The notes: generated by a model from the letters alone, not told the origin. DNA of 64,000 bases from Mesorhizobium sp. B2-8-5 (GCF_006440675.2 NZ_CP083951.1:5117501-5181500); one strand, 5' to 3'. Counted from the stretch's first letter, positions 26,540-35,725 are shown. A program made the numbers and translations.

Positions 26540-27280
26540 ATGGTCGGAAAACTTTTGCTGCGCGGCATGCTTGTCGGGTTGGTTGCGGGGATTCTGGCAT
26601 TCGCCTTCGCCCGCGTCTATGGCGAGCCGCAGGTCGACAAGGCGATCGCCTTCGAGGAACAGCAGGCCCAGGCGGCCGGCGAGGCGCCGGAGCCCGAGAT
26701 GGTCAGCCGCGTCACGCAGGCCGGCATCGGTCTCGCAACCGGCGTGCTGGTCTATGGCGCCGCCCTCGGCGGGCTGTTCTCGCTGGTCTTCGCTTATGCC
26801 TATGGCCGGCTGGGTTCGCTTGGGCCCCGTGGCACTTCGGCGCTCATCGCGCTGCTCGGCTTCCTGGCGGTGATCGTGGTGCCCGGCCTCAAATACCCGG
26901 CCAACCCGCCCGCGGTCGGCAATGCCGAGACCATCGGCTACCGCACGGAATTGTTCTTCATCATGATCGTGGTCTCGATCGCGGCGATGGTGGCGGCGGT
27001 CGGCCTGGCGCAGCGGCTGTGGACCCGGCTCGGCGCCTGGAACGCCTCGATCGTGGCTGGGCTGGCCTTCCTCGTCGTCTTCGCGCTGGTGAAGGCAGCC
27101 CTGCCCGACATCAACGAAGTACCGGAGAACTTCTCGGCGACGATGCTGTGGCAGTTCCGCGTCGCCTCGCTCGGCATCCAGCTTGTGCTATGGACCGTCG
27201 TCGGGCTCGGCTTCGGCGCGGTTGCCGAGCGCGTGGTCGCGGCGCGCGACCAGCGCAGCCCTGCCCGCCGCTTCGCCTGA
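26540..27280 (+). CDS. cbtA: Cobalt transporter subunit CbtA
   Basis: 246 residues. Hydrophobic segments near residues 8-25, 60-85, 98-118, 138-160, 170-190 and 215-235 suggest about 5-6 membrane helices. Matches CbtA: LLLRGMLVGLVAGILAFAFA, GEPQVDKAIAFE, and GLKYPANPPAVGNAETIGYR. CbtA with CbtB is predicted to import cobalt for cobalamin synthesis at the inner membrane. Under the same riboswitch as cbtB; the gap between them holds the two repeats. Confidence 0.93.
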   Translation: MVGKLLLRGMLVGLVAGILAFAFARVYGEPQVDKAIAFEEQQAQAAGEAPEPEMVSRVTQAGIGLATGVLVYGAALGGLFSLVFAYAYGRLGSLGPRGTSALIALLGFLAVIVVPGLKYPANPPAVGNAETIGYRTELFFIMIVVSIAAMVAAVGLAQRLWTRLGAWNASIVAGLAFLVVFALVKAALPDINEVPENFSATMLWQFRVASLGIQLVLWTVVGLGFGAVAERVVAARDQRSPARRFA

Positions 27281-27286
27281 AATTCG

Positions 27287-27916
27287 ATGCGTCGGCCGCC
27301 ACGGTTCCTTGCCCTGGCGGCCATTTTCTTTTTGGCGACCGCCCTTTCGATCATGACGGCGGCAGCACCCGCCGAAGCGCATAGCGGATCCTTCGCCCCG
27401 CCTCCTCCCGGCATCCAGATCCCGAGCCTGACACACGGCCAGATGGCCGTGATCGCCCGCTACCGCGGCGAGATCCTCGAGCTCGCCCGGCGCCAGACCG
27501 CGACCGACCCGACCTTCCGGCGGCTCTACAATCACGGCAATCTGCAATTCACCTATTGCCTCTGGGGCCTGATGCCGGGCAGCCTCGGCGACGAGGAGAG
27601 CCCCTTCAACGAATGCAGCCACGCCTACCTCGCCACCGCCAAGGCGCTGCTCACCCATATGGCGACGATGCCCTCAGCCGAACGCAACGCGAAAGCACTG
27701 ATCTCCGATATCGACGCCGACATGGTGCGCAGCGGCGCGTCGTGGATCCTGTGCCAGTATAGCGGCGAGTCTTTCAGCACCGGCGCCGTCGTCGAGCCCA
27801 GATGGCGCGACATGGTCTTCCACCTGCCGAGCCTCTGCGTGCTGCTTGCCACGATGGCGGCGCTCGTCGCCGCCGCATGGTCCATCTTCGGCACGCCGCG
27901 CGCCCGCGCGGCCTAG
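27287..27916 (+). CDS. Exported protein of unknown function in the cobalt locus
   Basis: 209 residues, starting six bases after cbtA, so in the same operon. Signal peptide to about residue 33 (ends PAEAHSG) and a C-terminal membrane helix (LCVLLATMAALVAAAWSIFG), so most of the protein should face the periplasm. Two Cys lie in FTYCLWGLMPG and FNECSHAY. I do not recognise the family; the riboswitch context suggests a role in cobalt or B12 uptake. Confidence 0.75.
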   Translation: MRRPPRFLALAAIFFLATALSIMTAAAPAEAHSGSFAPPPPGIQIPSLTHGQMAVIARYRGEILELARRQTATDPTFRRLYNHGNLQFTYCLWGLMPGSLGDEESPFNECSHAYLATAKALLTHMATMPSAERNAKALISDIDADMVRSGASWILCQYSGESFSTGAVVEPRWRDMVFHLPSLCVLLATMAALVAAAWSIFGTPRARAA

Positions 27917-27980
27917 CCGAGCGCTGCGCGCCGGCGTGAGCATCGGCAATTGTCCGGTTCCGGATTCGCAGCCGCCAGCC

Positions 27981-28469
27981 ATGTTCGCCCCCGATGCCTT
28001 CGCCGTCACCGCCGCCTTATGCAGCGCGCTGAGCTCCATGTTCCTGAGCGAGCTCAAGGGCCGCGTTCCCCTGCTCCAGCTTGCCCGCTGGCAGATGCTC
28101 GCAACCTTCGTGATGACCGGCTCGGTGTCGTTGGCGATCGGCGGCTGGCACACGATGGGAGCGAGGGAGTTCTGGCTGCTTGCCGGATCGAGCTTCGCCG
28201 GCATCAGCATTGCCAGCACGACCTATTTCGCCACCATCTATTCGGTCGGCCCGCGCATCACGGCGCTGCTCTTCTCGCTCACCTCGCCTTTCGCCCTGGC
28301 GCTCGGCTATCTCGTGCTCGGCGAAACCATCAGCCGCTGGCAGGCGCTGGGCGTGGCGCTGGCGCTTGCCGTGCTTGCCATCGGTGGGCAAACGCCGGGG
28401 GTCAACGCGGCCTCGGACCCCGGACGATGCTTGCTGATGGCGCCCGAGACGGCAGGCATGGACAACTGA
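27981..28469 (+). CDS. EamA/DMT transporter, half length
   Basis: 162 residues from ATG 27981. One EamA repeat of about four to five helices is present (FTVAAL-like start AVTAALCSALSSMFL; PRITALLFSLTSPFALALG; GETISRWQALGVALALAV). Full transporters carry two such repeats in about 300 residues. The ending GRCLLMAPETAGMDN is unlike the family, and only 44 bases separate it from the next gene. Either a half-size member that dimerises or the remnant of a truncated gene. Confidence 0.6.
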   Translation: MFAPDAFAVTAALCSALSSMFLSELKGRVPLLQLARWQMLATFVMTGSVSLAIGGWHTMGAREFWLLAGSSFAGISIASTTYFATIYSVGPRITALLFSLTSPFALALGYLVLGETISRWQALGVALALAVLAIGGQTPGVNAASDPGRCLLMAPETAGMDN

Positions 28470-28513
28470 TACGATCGGCGTTGCGGCTCACGCTCTGTGG
28501 CTGAGGTTGTTCA

Positions 28514-29416
28514 ATGTCGCTCGTTTACAGACCTGCTCGCGCCGATGATCTTGTGGCGACCGATGCGCTGGTGGTGGCCAGCATCAATGAGCTTACCACT
28601 CGGCACGGCTTTGGCCCGATGGCGGCGACGAGCCCTCCCAACTTCCAGCTGTTTTCGCTCGAGGACGACCCCGGCGGCCTGTGGGTGGCGGAAGACGACG
28701 GGGACATTGCCGGCTTCGCCTGGAGCTGGGTATGCGGCGATATCTGGTTCCTCGCCCAGCTGTTCGTCGATCCTGGCCGACAAGGCCGCGGCATCGGAAA
28801 CACGCTGCTGGAACGGACCATGGAGCATGCCCGCGCATCAGGCGCAGCCCACAAGGCACTTATAACATTCACCTTCAATCGTGTGTCGCAGGGGCTTTAC
28901 ATGCGGCACGGCTTGTTTCCCAAAACGCCGATCTACCTTCTCAGCGCCGCGCGCGAACGGGTGACCAAGGCGTTGCCGGAACCGCCGTTGCGCGCCGTCG
29001 AAATGGACGACAGCGCCGCGACGATGGAGAAACTTGCCGAGATCGACGCCCGTGCCCTGGGCGCCTCGCGAGTGAAGCATCATCGCTACCTGCGCACCGA
29101 TCCGTCGACGACAGGCGTCCTGCTCTTTGCTGGCGGCGAGGCGGTCGGCTACGGATACATCAACGCCGGCGGGCATATCGGCCCCCTGGCGGTGACGAGG
29201 CCCGATATCGTTCGCGATGCCTTTGCAACGGCGTTGCTGTTGGCGGCGGATCGCTCGGCCGAGAAGGTATCGGCCTTCCTGCCGGGCACATGCGGGAGCG
29301 CGCTCGGCCTCGCGATCGATCAAGGCATGCGCATCACCTTCCCGATGCTGCTGATGGCATCGCCCGGCTATGGCGACTGGACGCAGTATCTGCCGCGAAA
29401 TCCCGGCTTCATGTGA
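28514..29416 (+). CDS. GNAT acetyltransferase, double-domain
   Basis: 300 residues. The N-terminal GNAT has VADEDGD-type strands then FLAQLFVDPGRQGRGIGNTLLE, the acetyl-CoA loop. The C-terminal half is a degenerate second GNAT domain (YINAGGHIGPLAV). Acceptor unknown. Confidence 0.8.
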   Translation: MSLVYRPARADDLVATDALVVASINELTTRHGFGPMAATSPPNFQLFSLEDDPGGLWVAEDDGDIAGFAWSWVCGDIWFLAQLFVDPGRQGRGIGNTLLERTMEHARASGAAHKALITFTFNRVSQGLYMRHGLFPKTPIYLLSAARERVTKALPEPPLRAVEMDDSAATMEKLAEIDARALGASRVKHHRYLRTDPSTTGVLLFAGGEAVGYGYINAGGHIGPLAVTRPDIVRDAFATALLLAADRSAEKVSAFLPGTCGSALGLAIDQGMRITFPMLLMASPGYGDWTQYLPRNPGFM

Positions 29417-29552
29417 TCGGCCGCCCGCGGCTGCAGGCGGCCGGCGGCAACCAAATGCTTGTTTTGCCGTTTATTTCAGCGGCTGCCGGCACACAGCGTG
29501 GCGCCAGCCGGCTGCGTCGGCCAGGTATCGCCGAGGCGGAAAGGAGGCCGCG

Positions 29553-29888
29553 ATGACACGGCCGACAGTGGAAATAGGCGACAGGGTGGCTGTCATCGCC
29601 ACCGTGGTCGAACGCAACGAGAACCGCGTGATGCTGAGGCTCGACGGCGACAGCCATAAATATTCGATGGTCGAGCCCAATGCCAAGGCTGGCGACAAGT
29701 TCAGACTCGAGGGCGAGGTCGTGCATGTCGACGAGGATCTCGGACGCACGACTGTGCAGGTTCTGGGGCGCGTGACCGTCGACACCCGGTCGGTCGAGAT
29801 GGTGACGCGACGTTGCGACCTCGACCATATCGGCTCGAACGTGCCGGGCCACCCTCGCCCACGCACCCCGCCGCGACCGCATGGGTGA
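29553..29888 (+). CDS. Small beta-rich protein, unknown function
   Basis: 111 residues from ATG 29553 with AAGGAGG upstream. The core (VEIGDRVAVIATVVERNENR, VMLRLDGDSHKYSM, VVHVDEDLGRTTVQVLGRV) has the strand pattern of a small barrel. The tail is Pro/Arg-rich. No family recognised. Confidence 0.65.
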   Translation: MTRPTVEIGDRVAVIATVVERNENRVMLRLDGDSHKYSMVEPNAKAGDKFRLEGEVVHVDEDLGRTTVQVLGRVTVDTRSVEMVTRRCDLDHIGSNVPGHPRPRTPPRPHG

Positions 29889-29930
29889 GCCGGGGCCGAG
29901 CCGCGATTCTGTCGTGGGACGATGACCGGT

Positions 29931-30080
29931 CTAGTGGCGCTTGAAATACTGCACTTCGCGTTCGTGCTTTTCCGCCGCTTCGCGCGACTTGAAGGTGCCT
30001 AGATTGCGGCGCTTGCCGGTCCTCGGATCGATTTTGCGCGAATAGAGCCTGTATTCGCCGGATTTCAGCTTGCGGATCAT
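29931..30080 (-). CDS. 49-residue basic protein conserved in rhizobia
   Basis: ATG 30080 with AAGGAG before it; the longer in-frame start has no coding character. Sequence is strongly charged: MIRKLKSGEYRLYSRK, TGKRRNLGTFKSREAAEKHE. I recall near-identical small proteins in other rhizobia but no function. Could bind nucleic acid. Confidence 0.7.
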   Translation of the reverse strand: MIRKLKSGEYRLYSRKIDPRTGKRRNLGTFKSREAAEKHEREVQYFKRH

Positions 30081-30326
30081 GGCGGTCTCCTTGTGAGCCA
30101 AGAACCTAACCCGCCTGGGGCCGTCGCGGTTCCAGGCAGGCCATCCAGCCCGCTCGCGGCCCATCCGCAAAAAAGCGCCGCTGTCGGTGAACCATTTCAC
30201 GGACGTAAACGACCCAATGTCGGAATCGAGACCGCAACGACACGATTAGGTCGGATTATTTGTATTCAAATGACTTTGGCGACGTTATGCGGATGTCGCC
30301 GAAGTGCCGGATCTGAGGAGGGTGAG

Positions 30327-30509
30327 ATGGTTACGGCGAAGCTTCACGGCGTTGAACTCGTCAGGGGCCAGAAGTGGACGGTGCGCGTCACCGCCTATGG
30401 CACGACGCTCATCTTTCCCTTCGAAGCCGAGCAATATGCGCGCTCCTATGCCGATGGCCAGGCCTTCCGCCTCGGCGTCGAGGTTGTCGAGTTGAAGGAC
30501 TGCGCCTGA
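30327..30509 (+). CDS. 60-residue protein, unknown function
   Basis: ATG 30327 with a strong GAGGAGGG. The leader (30230-30300) is AT-richer. The content is ordinary globular sequence (WTVRVTAYGTTLIFPFEAEQ, FRLGVEVVELK). No family recognised; the ribosome site makes it credible. Confidence 0.6.
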   Translation: MVTAKLHGVELVRGQKWTVRVTAYGTTLIFPFEAEQYARSYADGQAFRLGVEVVELKDCA

Positions 30510-30568
30510 GAGGCCGAGCCATCGATCGCCAAATGGCCTGAAGACCCGCGCACCCATATATAAGCGGC

Positions 30569-30949
30569 ATGTCGACATTCGATACGGCGAAGCGGTGGGC
30601 GCGCAAGATCAAGCGCGATGTGGTTGCGCTCTGGATCGCCGCCCGCGATCCGCGTGTGCCCTGGTATGCAAAAGCCGCCGCGGGCGCAGTCGCGGCCTAC
30701 GCGCTGAGCCCCATCGATCTTATCCCGGATTTCATCCCGATCATCGGTTACCTGGACGACCTGCTGATCGTGCCTGTCGGCATCATGCTCGCGGTCAAGC
30801 TGGTCCCGTCCGATCTGATGCAGGAATTCCGCGATGAGGCCGCGCGACGCGAGAAGCCGGTGAGCAAGGCCGGGCTCGCTTCCATGATCGCGCTCTGGGT
30901 GCTTGCGGCGTTGGCCCTCGCCTGGCTGTTCTGGCCGAAGCCGGCCTAG
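30569..30949 (+). CDS. YkvA (DUF1232) membrane protein
   Basis: 126 residues. The hallmark is AAYALSPIDLIPDFIPIIGYLDD, typical of the YkvA/DUF1232 family, followed by a C-terminal membrane helix (IALWVLAALALAWLFWP). Function of the family is unknown. Confidence 0.88.
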   Translation: MSTFDTAKRWARKIKRDVVALWIAARDPRVPWYAKAAAGAVAAYALSPIDLIPDFIPIIGYLDDLLIVPVGIMLAVKLVPSDLMQEFRDEAARREKPVSKAGLASMIALWVLAALALAWLFWPKPA

Positions 30950-31100
30950 ATCCTTCAGCCAGCGCAGCCGCGCATGCCGGCGGAATCTCACTCGGCAGCT
31001 AAATTAGCTGTCCCTTGTAATTTATGCAAATCAGGGCCATGCTGGCCGAGCGCGTGAAATGGCAGGCGCAATGGGTGGGTTCAATTAGGGGTCAGGCGTG

Positions 31101-31259
31101 ATGGAGTTCGCAGTCTGCTACGACCACAGCGGGTTCGATCTGGCACGGTCGCTCTTCCTCGATGTCACGGCGTTCTTTGCGCTGATGGCGCCATGGGCGG
31201 TCGCGCGGCTCATCGAGATGTCGCGCGAGGATGGCGCAGTCGGGCTACAGCCGGTCTGA
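31101..31259 (+). CDS. Possible 52-residue protein
   Basis: ATG 31101 to TGA 31259. A hydrophobic middle (FLDVTAFFALMAPWAVARL) could be one membrane segment. No ribosome site is evident. Weak. Confidence 0.3.
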   Translation: MEFAVCYDHSGFDLARSLFLDVTAFFALMAPWAVARLIEMSREDGAVGLQPV

Positions 31260-31329
31260 GGCTCGAGCCGCCGCTTTGCTAAAGAGCGTTTCGCGGAAGC
31301 GTCGAACCGCTCTAACTCTCTGTGCTTAT

Positions 31330-31373
31330 GCAATTCCGGACGGAAAACCGTTACACACTTTTCCTGGAATTGC
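31330..31373. repeat. Dispersed palindrome, best-conserved copy
   Basis: GCAATTCC and GGAATTGC close the element at its two ends, with GGAAAA and TTTTCC inside them. Same family as 26424-26524. Confidence 0.75.
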
Positions 31374-31376
31374 TTT

Positions 31377-31481
31377 AAAAGCGCGTCGCGCTGAAGCGGA
31401 TTCTGGCGACGCGCTTTTAAGCCTTTGTTTTCATGCATGTCGTTATCGCAAAACCGCTACACACTTTTGCGCGACATGCAT
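31377..31481. repeat. Composite repeat of two palindromes, copy 1
   Basis: First module: AAAAGCGCGTCGC (31377-31389) and its exact complement at 31406-31418. Second module: ATGCATGTCG (31433-31442) paired with CGACATGCAT (31472-31481), with CGCAAAA against TTTTGCG nested inside. A second copy of the whole arrangement is at 37803-37904. The core CGCTACACAC is shared with the shorter family nearby. Confidence 0.8.
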
Positions 31482-31705
31482 TAGCCGTCGTGGACGACCT
31501 TTCGGATCGACAGGTCGTCGCCGAACAACGCCGAACAGTCGATCTCCTCCTGGAAGTTTGCCTGCGGATCGAGCACCAGCCACGAAGCGTGCGTGCGAAG
31601 ATCCTTCAGCCTGGCATTCTTTTGCGCGCGCGCCAGGCGCTCGGCCTCGGCAACCGAGGCCTGAAAAGGCCTTTCGGCCTTGCGATGGTGAAGGATCCTC
31701 GACAT
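31481..31705 (-). CDS. Possible 74-residue protein
   Basis: Composition is protein-like (PFQASVAEAERLARAQKNAR, ASWLVLDPQANFQEEIDC), but there is no ribosome site and the stop lies at the edge of the composite repeat. It may be a remnant. No family recognised. Confidence 0.35.
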   Translation of the reverse strand: MSRILHHRKAERPFQASVAEAERLARAQKNARLKDLRTHASWLVLDPQANFQEEIDCSALFGDDLSIRKVVHDG

Positions 31706-32179
31706 AGCGGCGGAAAACGCGCTTGTCCCGCTTTTCGTTCCGTCGAAAGCGGCGGGTCGGACGCCTCGACCCTAACGCGTTCCCTGTTCGACGGTGGCGC
31801 GGCAGGATCTCCACGCGTCACGGTACGCGCGAAGGCGCATTTCTTTAAGTTTGCGCCCTGTTTCAAGCGGTATCGAGCATGAGCGCGCGCCGGATCGGCG
31901 GCTGAGGTAGCCCGGCTTGCCTTGGCGGTAAAAGAGTACGGCTCTTTGACGGACAAGCCGGGCTAAAGCGCCGACCATTGGGTTTCCTTGGGGGGAAGCC
32001 GGCGCAAGGACAGAGTGTCCGTTTCCCGTTGCGCCCGCAATTGTCGCTGAGGTCCTACGCGCCAGCGCAATGGTCCGACCGGCTGGAGACGTGATGCCGC
32101 AATTCCGGACGGAAGGCTACGGGAAAGCGCAGAGCCTACCCGCTCACACTTTTCCTGGAAGTGCTCCACGCCCGAACGC
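31706..32179. other. Gap; degenerate palindrome copy at 32100-32163
   Basis: No gene is supported on either strand. From about 32100 a looser copy of the dispersed palindrome appears (AATTCCGGACGGAAGG, then CACACTTTTCCTGGAAGTGCT), with about 20 extra bases in its centre. Confidence 0.45.
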
Positions 32180-32365
32180 TCAAGCCCGCGTAAGACGGCC
32201 GCCCTTTTGCAGCGCCCTCCTGACGAAAAGCTCGGCATGCTGCGCCCATTCCGCTTCCGCGACGTCGTTCTCACGAACGGACTGCCTGAAAGCTTCCCGC
32301 AGAGCTTCGAGCTCAAAGATCGACAGCCGCTGGTTTCTTTTTTGTTTTTTTGTGCCGGCGTCCAT
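32180..32365 (-). CDS. 61-residue protein, unknown function
   Basis: Start taken at ATG 32365. A helical charged sequence (KRNQRLSIFELEALREAFRQ, AEWAQHAELFVRRALQKG) that looks coding. No clear ribosome site. No family recognised. Confidence 0.4.
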   Translation of the reverse strand: MDAGTKKQKRNQRLSIFELEALREAFRQSVRENDVAEAEWAQHAELFVRRALQKGGRLTRA

Positions 32366-32719
32366 AGTGCGTTGCCAAGAACCGCAAAAAAGACCGCCTC
32401 GGGTCAAGGCGCGGGCGGTTATATCTTGCAGGTTATACGTCTTTTGGTATGGACCCAGCGCTCGATTGGTGGTTGTCTCGCAATTGCTAAAATCATCCAT
32501 GATTTCAGGTGGCAGCCGGCCCGCGTCTTCCCCGTCAACAGGAATGACGCGGGCTTTTGCCGCTCGGGGAGAGCCACCCTCGCCGCTGGCGAAGCCAAGC
32601 CCGTTCGAGAGCGCGCAAACCCGTCGCCATTAACCTTCCCCATGGGCACGGACCAAGGTCGGTGTCGCAATTGCCGTCCCTCGCCTATAATCTTGCAAGC
32701 GGGTGGGTGAGCGGGGCCG
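32366..32719. other. Gap upstream of the sensor kinase
   Basis: No gene seen. A T-run near 32336-32350 falls upstream. The promoter of the two-component operon must be in here but I cannot place it. Confidence 0.3.
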
Positions 32720-34120
32720 ATGTTTGGGAGATATTTCAGGCGACTTGCACGAATCTGGAGCGGGCTGTCGCTGGCTTGGCAGTTCGTGATCGCGGGCGGC
32801 ATCGGCCTTCTGGCGGTGATGCTCGTGGTCGGGCTGTGGGTGACGTCGCAGATTCGCGAAGGGGTGATGCACAATTCCGCCACCACGACAGCGCTCTATG
32901 TCGACAGCGTGATCGCGCCGCTGCTGCCTGACCTGCGCAAGAGCCGCGAGCTCGACGATTCGGTCAAGCGGGCGCTGGACGAGACGCTCGGCCAGGGCGC
33001 GCTCGGAAAGAGGCTGGTGTCGTTCAAGCTGTGGCGACGCGACGGCATGGTGCTCTACTCCGACGACTCGGCCCTGATCGGCAGAACCTTTCCGCCCAAC
33101 GCCAATCTGAAGTCGGCCTTCGCCGGCAATGTCGTGGCCGAATACAACAACCTCAGCGACGATCCCGAATCGGGAGACGAGAAAGCGGTGAACGCGCCGC
33201 TGTTCGAGATCTACAATCCGGTGCGCGAGCCCTGGTCGGGCGAAGTGGTGGCGGTGTCGGAATTCTACGAGGTCGCCGACGATTTCCAGGAAACGCTGAA
33301 CTCGGCGCTCAGATGGACGTGGCTGGTGGTGGCGGCCGCCACCGCGGCGGCGCTGGCGCTGCTCTCCGGCATCGTTTTCCGCGGCAGCCGCACCATCGTC
33401 ACCCAACAGGCTGCGCTAGAGGCCAAGGTTGCCGAATTGCAGGCGGCGCTGGCGCAGAACTCGTCGCTGCGCCAACGCGTCCAGCGCGCCTCGCGCCGCG
33501 CCACCGCCATCAACGAGCGGTATCTGCGGCGTATCGGCGCCGACCTGCATGACGGGCCGGCGCAACTGGTGGCGCTCGCCGCGCTAAGGATGGACAGCCC
33601 GGTGCTGGTCGATCCGACCACATCGAGCACGCTGCGCGAGGCCGAGATCGCCGGCATCCACAAGACGCTTGGCGAGGCGATGCGCGAGATACGCGGCATC
33701 TGCAACGGGCTGGTGCTGCCGCAGATCGAAACGCAGGCTATCGCCGATATCTTGCGGCTGGCGGTGGCCGAGCACGAGCGGCGCACCAGCACCAAAGTGT
33801 TGCTAACTCTGCCCGAGCGCTTGCCGGAGCTCGGCACCTCGGAAAAGATCAGCATCTATCGCTTCGTGCAGGAAGGCCTGAACAACGCCTACCGCCACGG
33901 CAAGGGCAAAGGCCAGCAGGTCAGAGCCACGACGAAGGGCGGCAAGCTCCTGGTCGAGGTGCTGGACACCGGCCCCGGCTTCGACCCGGCCCGAAGCGAA
34001 GGCCTTGGGCTTGCCGGCCTCAGGGAACGGATCGAAAGCATAGGCGGGCAGTTCGAAACGCTGACCGGCCCGGGAGGAACCAGGCTGGTGATCACCTTGT
34101 CTGTCGAGGAGCAACCGTGA
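32720..34120 (+). CDS. NarL-type sensor histidine kinase
   Basis: 466 residues. Two membrane helices (near 20-43 and 200-222) bracket an extracytoplasmic sensor of about 150 residues. The cytoplasmic part has a coiled linker, then the HisKA_3 phosphorylation site DLHDGPAQL near residue 276, the N-box RFVQEGLNNAYRHG and the G-box EGLGLAGLRERIES. It phosphorylates a LuxR-type response regulator, which follows with a four-base overlap. Signal unknown. Confidence 0.92.
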   Translation: MFGRYFRRLARIWSGLSLAWQFVIAGGIGLLAVMLVVGLWVTSQIREGVMHNSATTTALYVDSVIAPLLPDLRKSRELDDSVKRALDETLGQGALGKRLVSFKLWRRDGMVLYSDDSALIGRTFPPNANLKSAFAGNVVAEYNNLSDDPESGDEKAVNAPLFEIYNPVREPWSGEVVAVSEFYEVADDFQETLNSALRWTWLVVAAATAAALALLSGIVFRGSRTIVTQQAALEAKVAELQAALAQNSSLRQRVQRASRRATAINERYLRRIGADLHDGPAQLVALAALRMDSPVLVDPTTSSTLREAEIAGIHKTLGEAMREIRGICNGLVLPQIETQAIADILRLAVAEHERRTSTKVLLTLPERLPELGTSEKISIYRFVQEGLNNAYRHGKGKGQQVRATTKGGKLLVEVLDTGPGFDPARSEGLGLAGLRERIESIGGQFETLTGPGGTRLVITLSVEEQP

Positions 34121-34761
34121 GCACATCCATCCGCATCGCAATAGTCGACGACCACCCCCTGTTTCGCGAGGGCGTGGCGCGCAGCCTCGGCGAGATAGGC
34201 GGCTTCGAACTTGTGGGCGAAGGCGCCAGCGCCGAGGACGCCGAAAGGCTGGCGCGCGCCAGCACACCCGATATTCTCCTGCTCGACATCAGCATGCCGG
34301 GCGGCGGCCTCAACGCGCTGGCCGGCATCCTTTCAGCGATGCCCGAGCAGAAGATCGTCATGCTCACCGTGTCGGAAACCAACGCCGACGTCGCCCTGGC
34401 GCTGAAGGCCGGCGCGCGCGGCTATGTGCTGAAAGGCGTCGGCTCCAAGGCGCTGGCCGAGATCCTGCGCGACGTCGCCAACGGCCAGAGCTACGTATCG
34501 CCGAGCCTGTCGGCGAGGCTGCTTTCCGACCTTTTGCAGCCCACCGGCAGCAAGCCCGATCCGCTCGGCCAACTCACCGGCCGCGAGGCCGAGATCCTGA
34601 AACTGGTCGCGGAGGGGCTCAGCAACAAAGAGGTGGCGGCCCGGCTGTCGCTGCAGGAGAAGACGGTCAAGCATCACATGACCAGGGTGCTGGCCAAGCT
34701 CAATGTGCGCAACCGCACCGAGGCGGCGCTGCTGATGCACGAGGCGAGGGAAAGGAACTGA
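34117..34761 (+). CDS. LuxR-type (NarL/FixJ) response regulator
   Basis: 214 residues from GTG 34117, overlapping the kinase stop. Receiver domain with VDDHPLF acidic pair and phosphorylated Asp in ILLLDISMPGGG. C-terminal LuxR HTH: LTGREAEILKLVAEGLSNKE, LSLQEKTVKHHMTRVLAKL. Partner of the kinase. The two Gly/Asn-rich secreted proteins immediately downstream (convergent) are candidate targets by position only. Confidence 0.94.
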   Translation: MSTSIRIAIVDDHPLFREGVARSLGEIGGFELVGEGASAEDAERLARASTPDILLLDISMPGGGLNALAGILSAMPEQKIVMLTVSETNADVALALKAGARGYVLKGVGSKALAEILRDVANGQSYVSPSLSARLLSDLLQPTGSKPDPLGQLTGREAEILKLVAEGLSNKEVAARLSLQEKTVKHHMTRVLAKLNVRNRTEAALLMHEARERN

Positions 34762-34797
34762 GGAACTAGGTTCCCTCTTTCTTCAATTCTTCAACCC

Positions 34798-35355
34798 TCA
34801 CAGGTTCAGCAGGCGTGACAGATCTTCCTCCGTCGCCTGCCGTTCGATGATGGTGCGGCCTTGCGCGTCCTTCATCTCGAAACGGCCGTTCTGGACCTGC
34901 TCCTTCATGCCGTTGCTATGGATGACGGTAACCTTGTCGCCATCGATCGAGAGCGTGTCGCCGGTTGCCGCGTTGGTGTAGCTGTTCTTACCGCTAGGAT
35001 CAGTATTGTTCTTACCGCCGGGATCGGTATTGCCCTTGCCGCTGTTGTTGCCCGGCCCGGCATTGGGGTTGCCGCCGCCGGCATTGCTGTTGCCGGAATT
35101 GCCGCCGGCATTGCTGTTTCCACTGTTGCCGCTATTGCCTGAGTTCGAGCCGCCGGCGGAACCCGAATTGCCGCCACTGCCGTTGCCGCCATTACCACCG
35201 TTCCCGCCGCTATTGCCGTTGCCGGCATCGGCCGTGGCTACGGCAATCCTCGGCGAACCCTCAAAGATGACGTGCCAAGGCGCAACGGTCAGCGCCAGCG
35301 CGCTAAACGCGCGCAGCGCGAGCCAAGCAAGCCTGCTGAAGAGGCGGTTTCGCAT
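34798..35355 (-). CDS. Secreted Gly/Asn-rich protein, paralogue 1
   Basis: 185 residues; GAAGAG before the ATG. Signal peptide to about residue 44. Residues about 45-125 are low-complexity (NGGNGGNGSGGNSG type). The C-terminal 50 residues form a compact unit, HSNGMKEQVQNGRFEMKDAQ then ATEEDLSRLLNL. That unit is shared with the next gene at 35726. Likely an exported protein with a flexible Gly/Asn spacer and a small folded end; function unknown. Confidence 0.8.
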   Translation of the reverse strand: MRNRLFSRLAWLALRAFSALALTVAPWHVIFEGSPRIAVATADAGNGNSGGNGGNGGNGSGGNSGSAGGSNSGNSGNSGNSNAGGNSGNSNAGGGNPNAGPGNNSGKGNTDPGGKNNTDPSGKNSYTNAATGDTLSIDGDKVTVIHSNGMKEQVQNGRFEMKDAQGRTIIERQATEEDLSRLLNL

Positions 35356-35725
35356 ATTTTCTCTTCGTTCCGGTTCTGCCTCGGCATGGCCGAAGTTCCG
35401 CTCACGGCACAGCCGAGGCGGAACCGGTGTCTTGACCAGGGCAAGAATTCACATCCGGCGAGGCGACGAAAGCGGCCCACGACCCATGCCCCGGCCAGTC
35501 GGACCATTTCCGGCGCCATGGCTGACCAATGTCGCAACGGACAGGTCTTGCCGCGCAAAAAATTACCCCCGCACGAAGGCGGGGGTAAGGTGAGTAGCCA
35601 AGTTCTACCGCAAGACGATCAGGACCGCAGAGACGAAGCAAAAGGTGGCAACCTGATTTTGCAGCGCTGACCTCCGGTCCCTTAAGATCTAATCCCGATA
35701 AAACCTCGCTCTCACAAACTCTGTC
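35356..35725. other. Gap between the two Gly/Asn-rich genes
   Basis: No gene supported. It holds the terminator at 35557-35588 and must also carry the promoter of the gene starting at 35355. Confidence 0.4.
35557..35588 (-). terminator. Rho-independent terminator for the Gly/Asn-rich gene at 35726
   Basis: On the minus strand a ten-base stem (TTACCCCCGC with GCGGGGGTAA, loop of six) is followed by TTTTTT. It lies 138 bases beyond the stop codon of the 35726-36355 gene, on its strand. Confidence 0.75.

Noticed and set aside
30996..31010. Perfect dyad CAGCTAAATTAGCTG
   Set aside because: Too short for a terminator and no T-run; no gene start close by.
34761..34790. Short GGAAC/GTTCC hairpin between convergent genes
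   Set aside because: Five-base stem and mixed C/T run are too weak to call a terminator.
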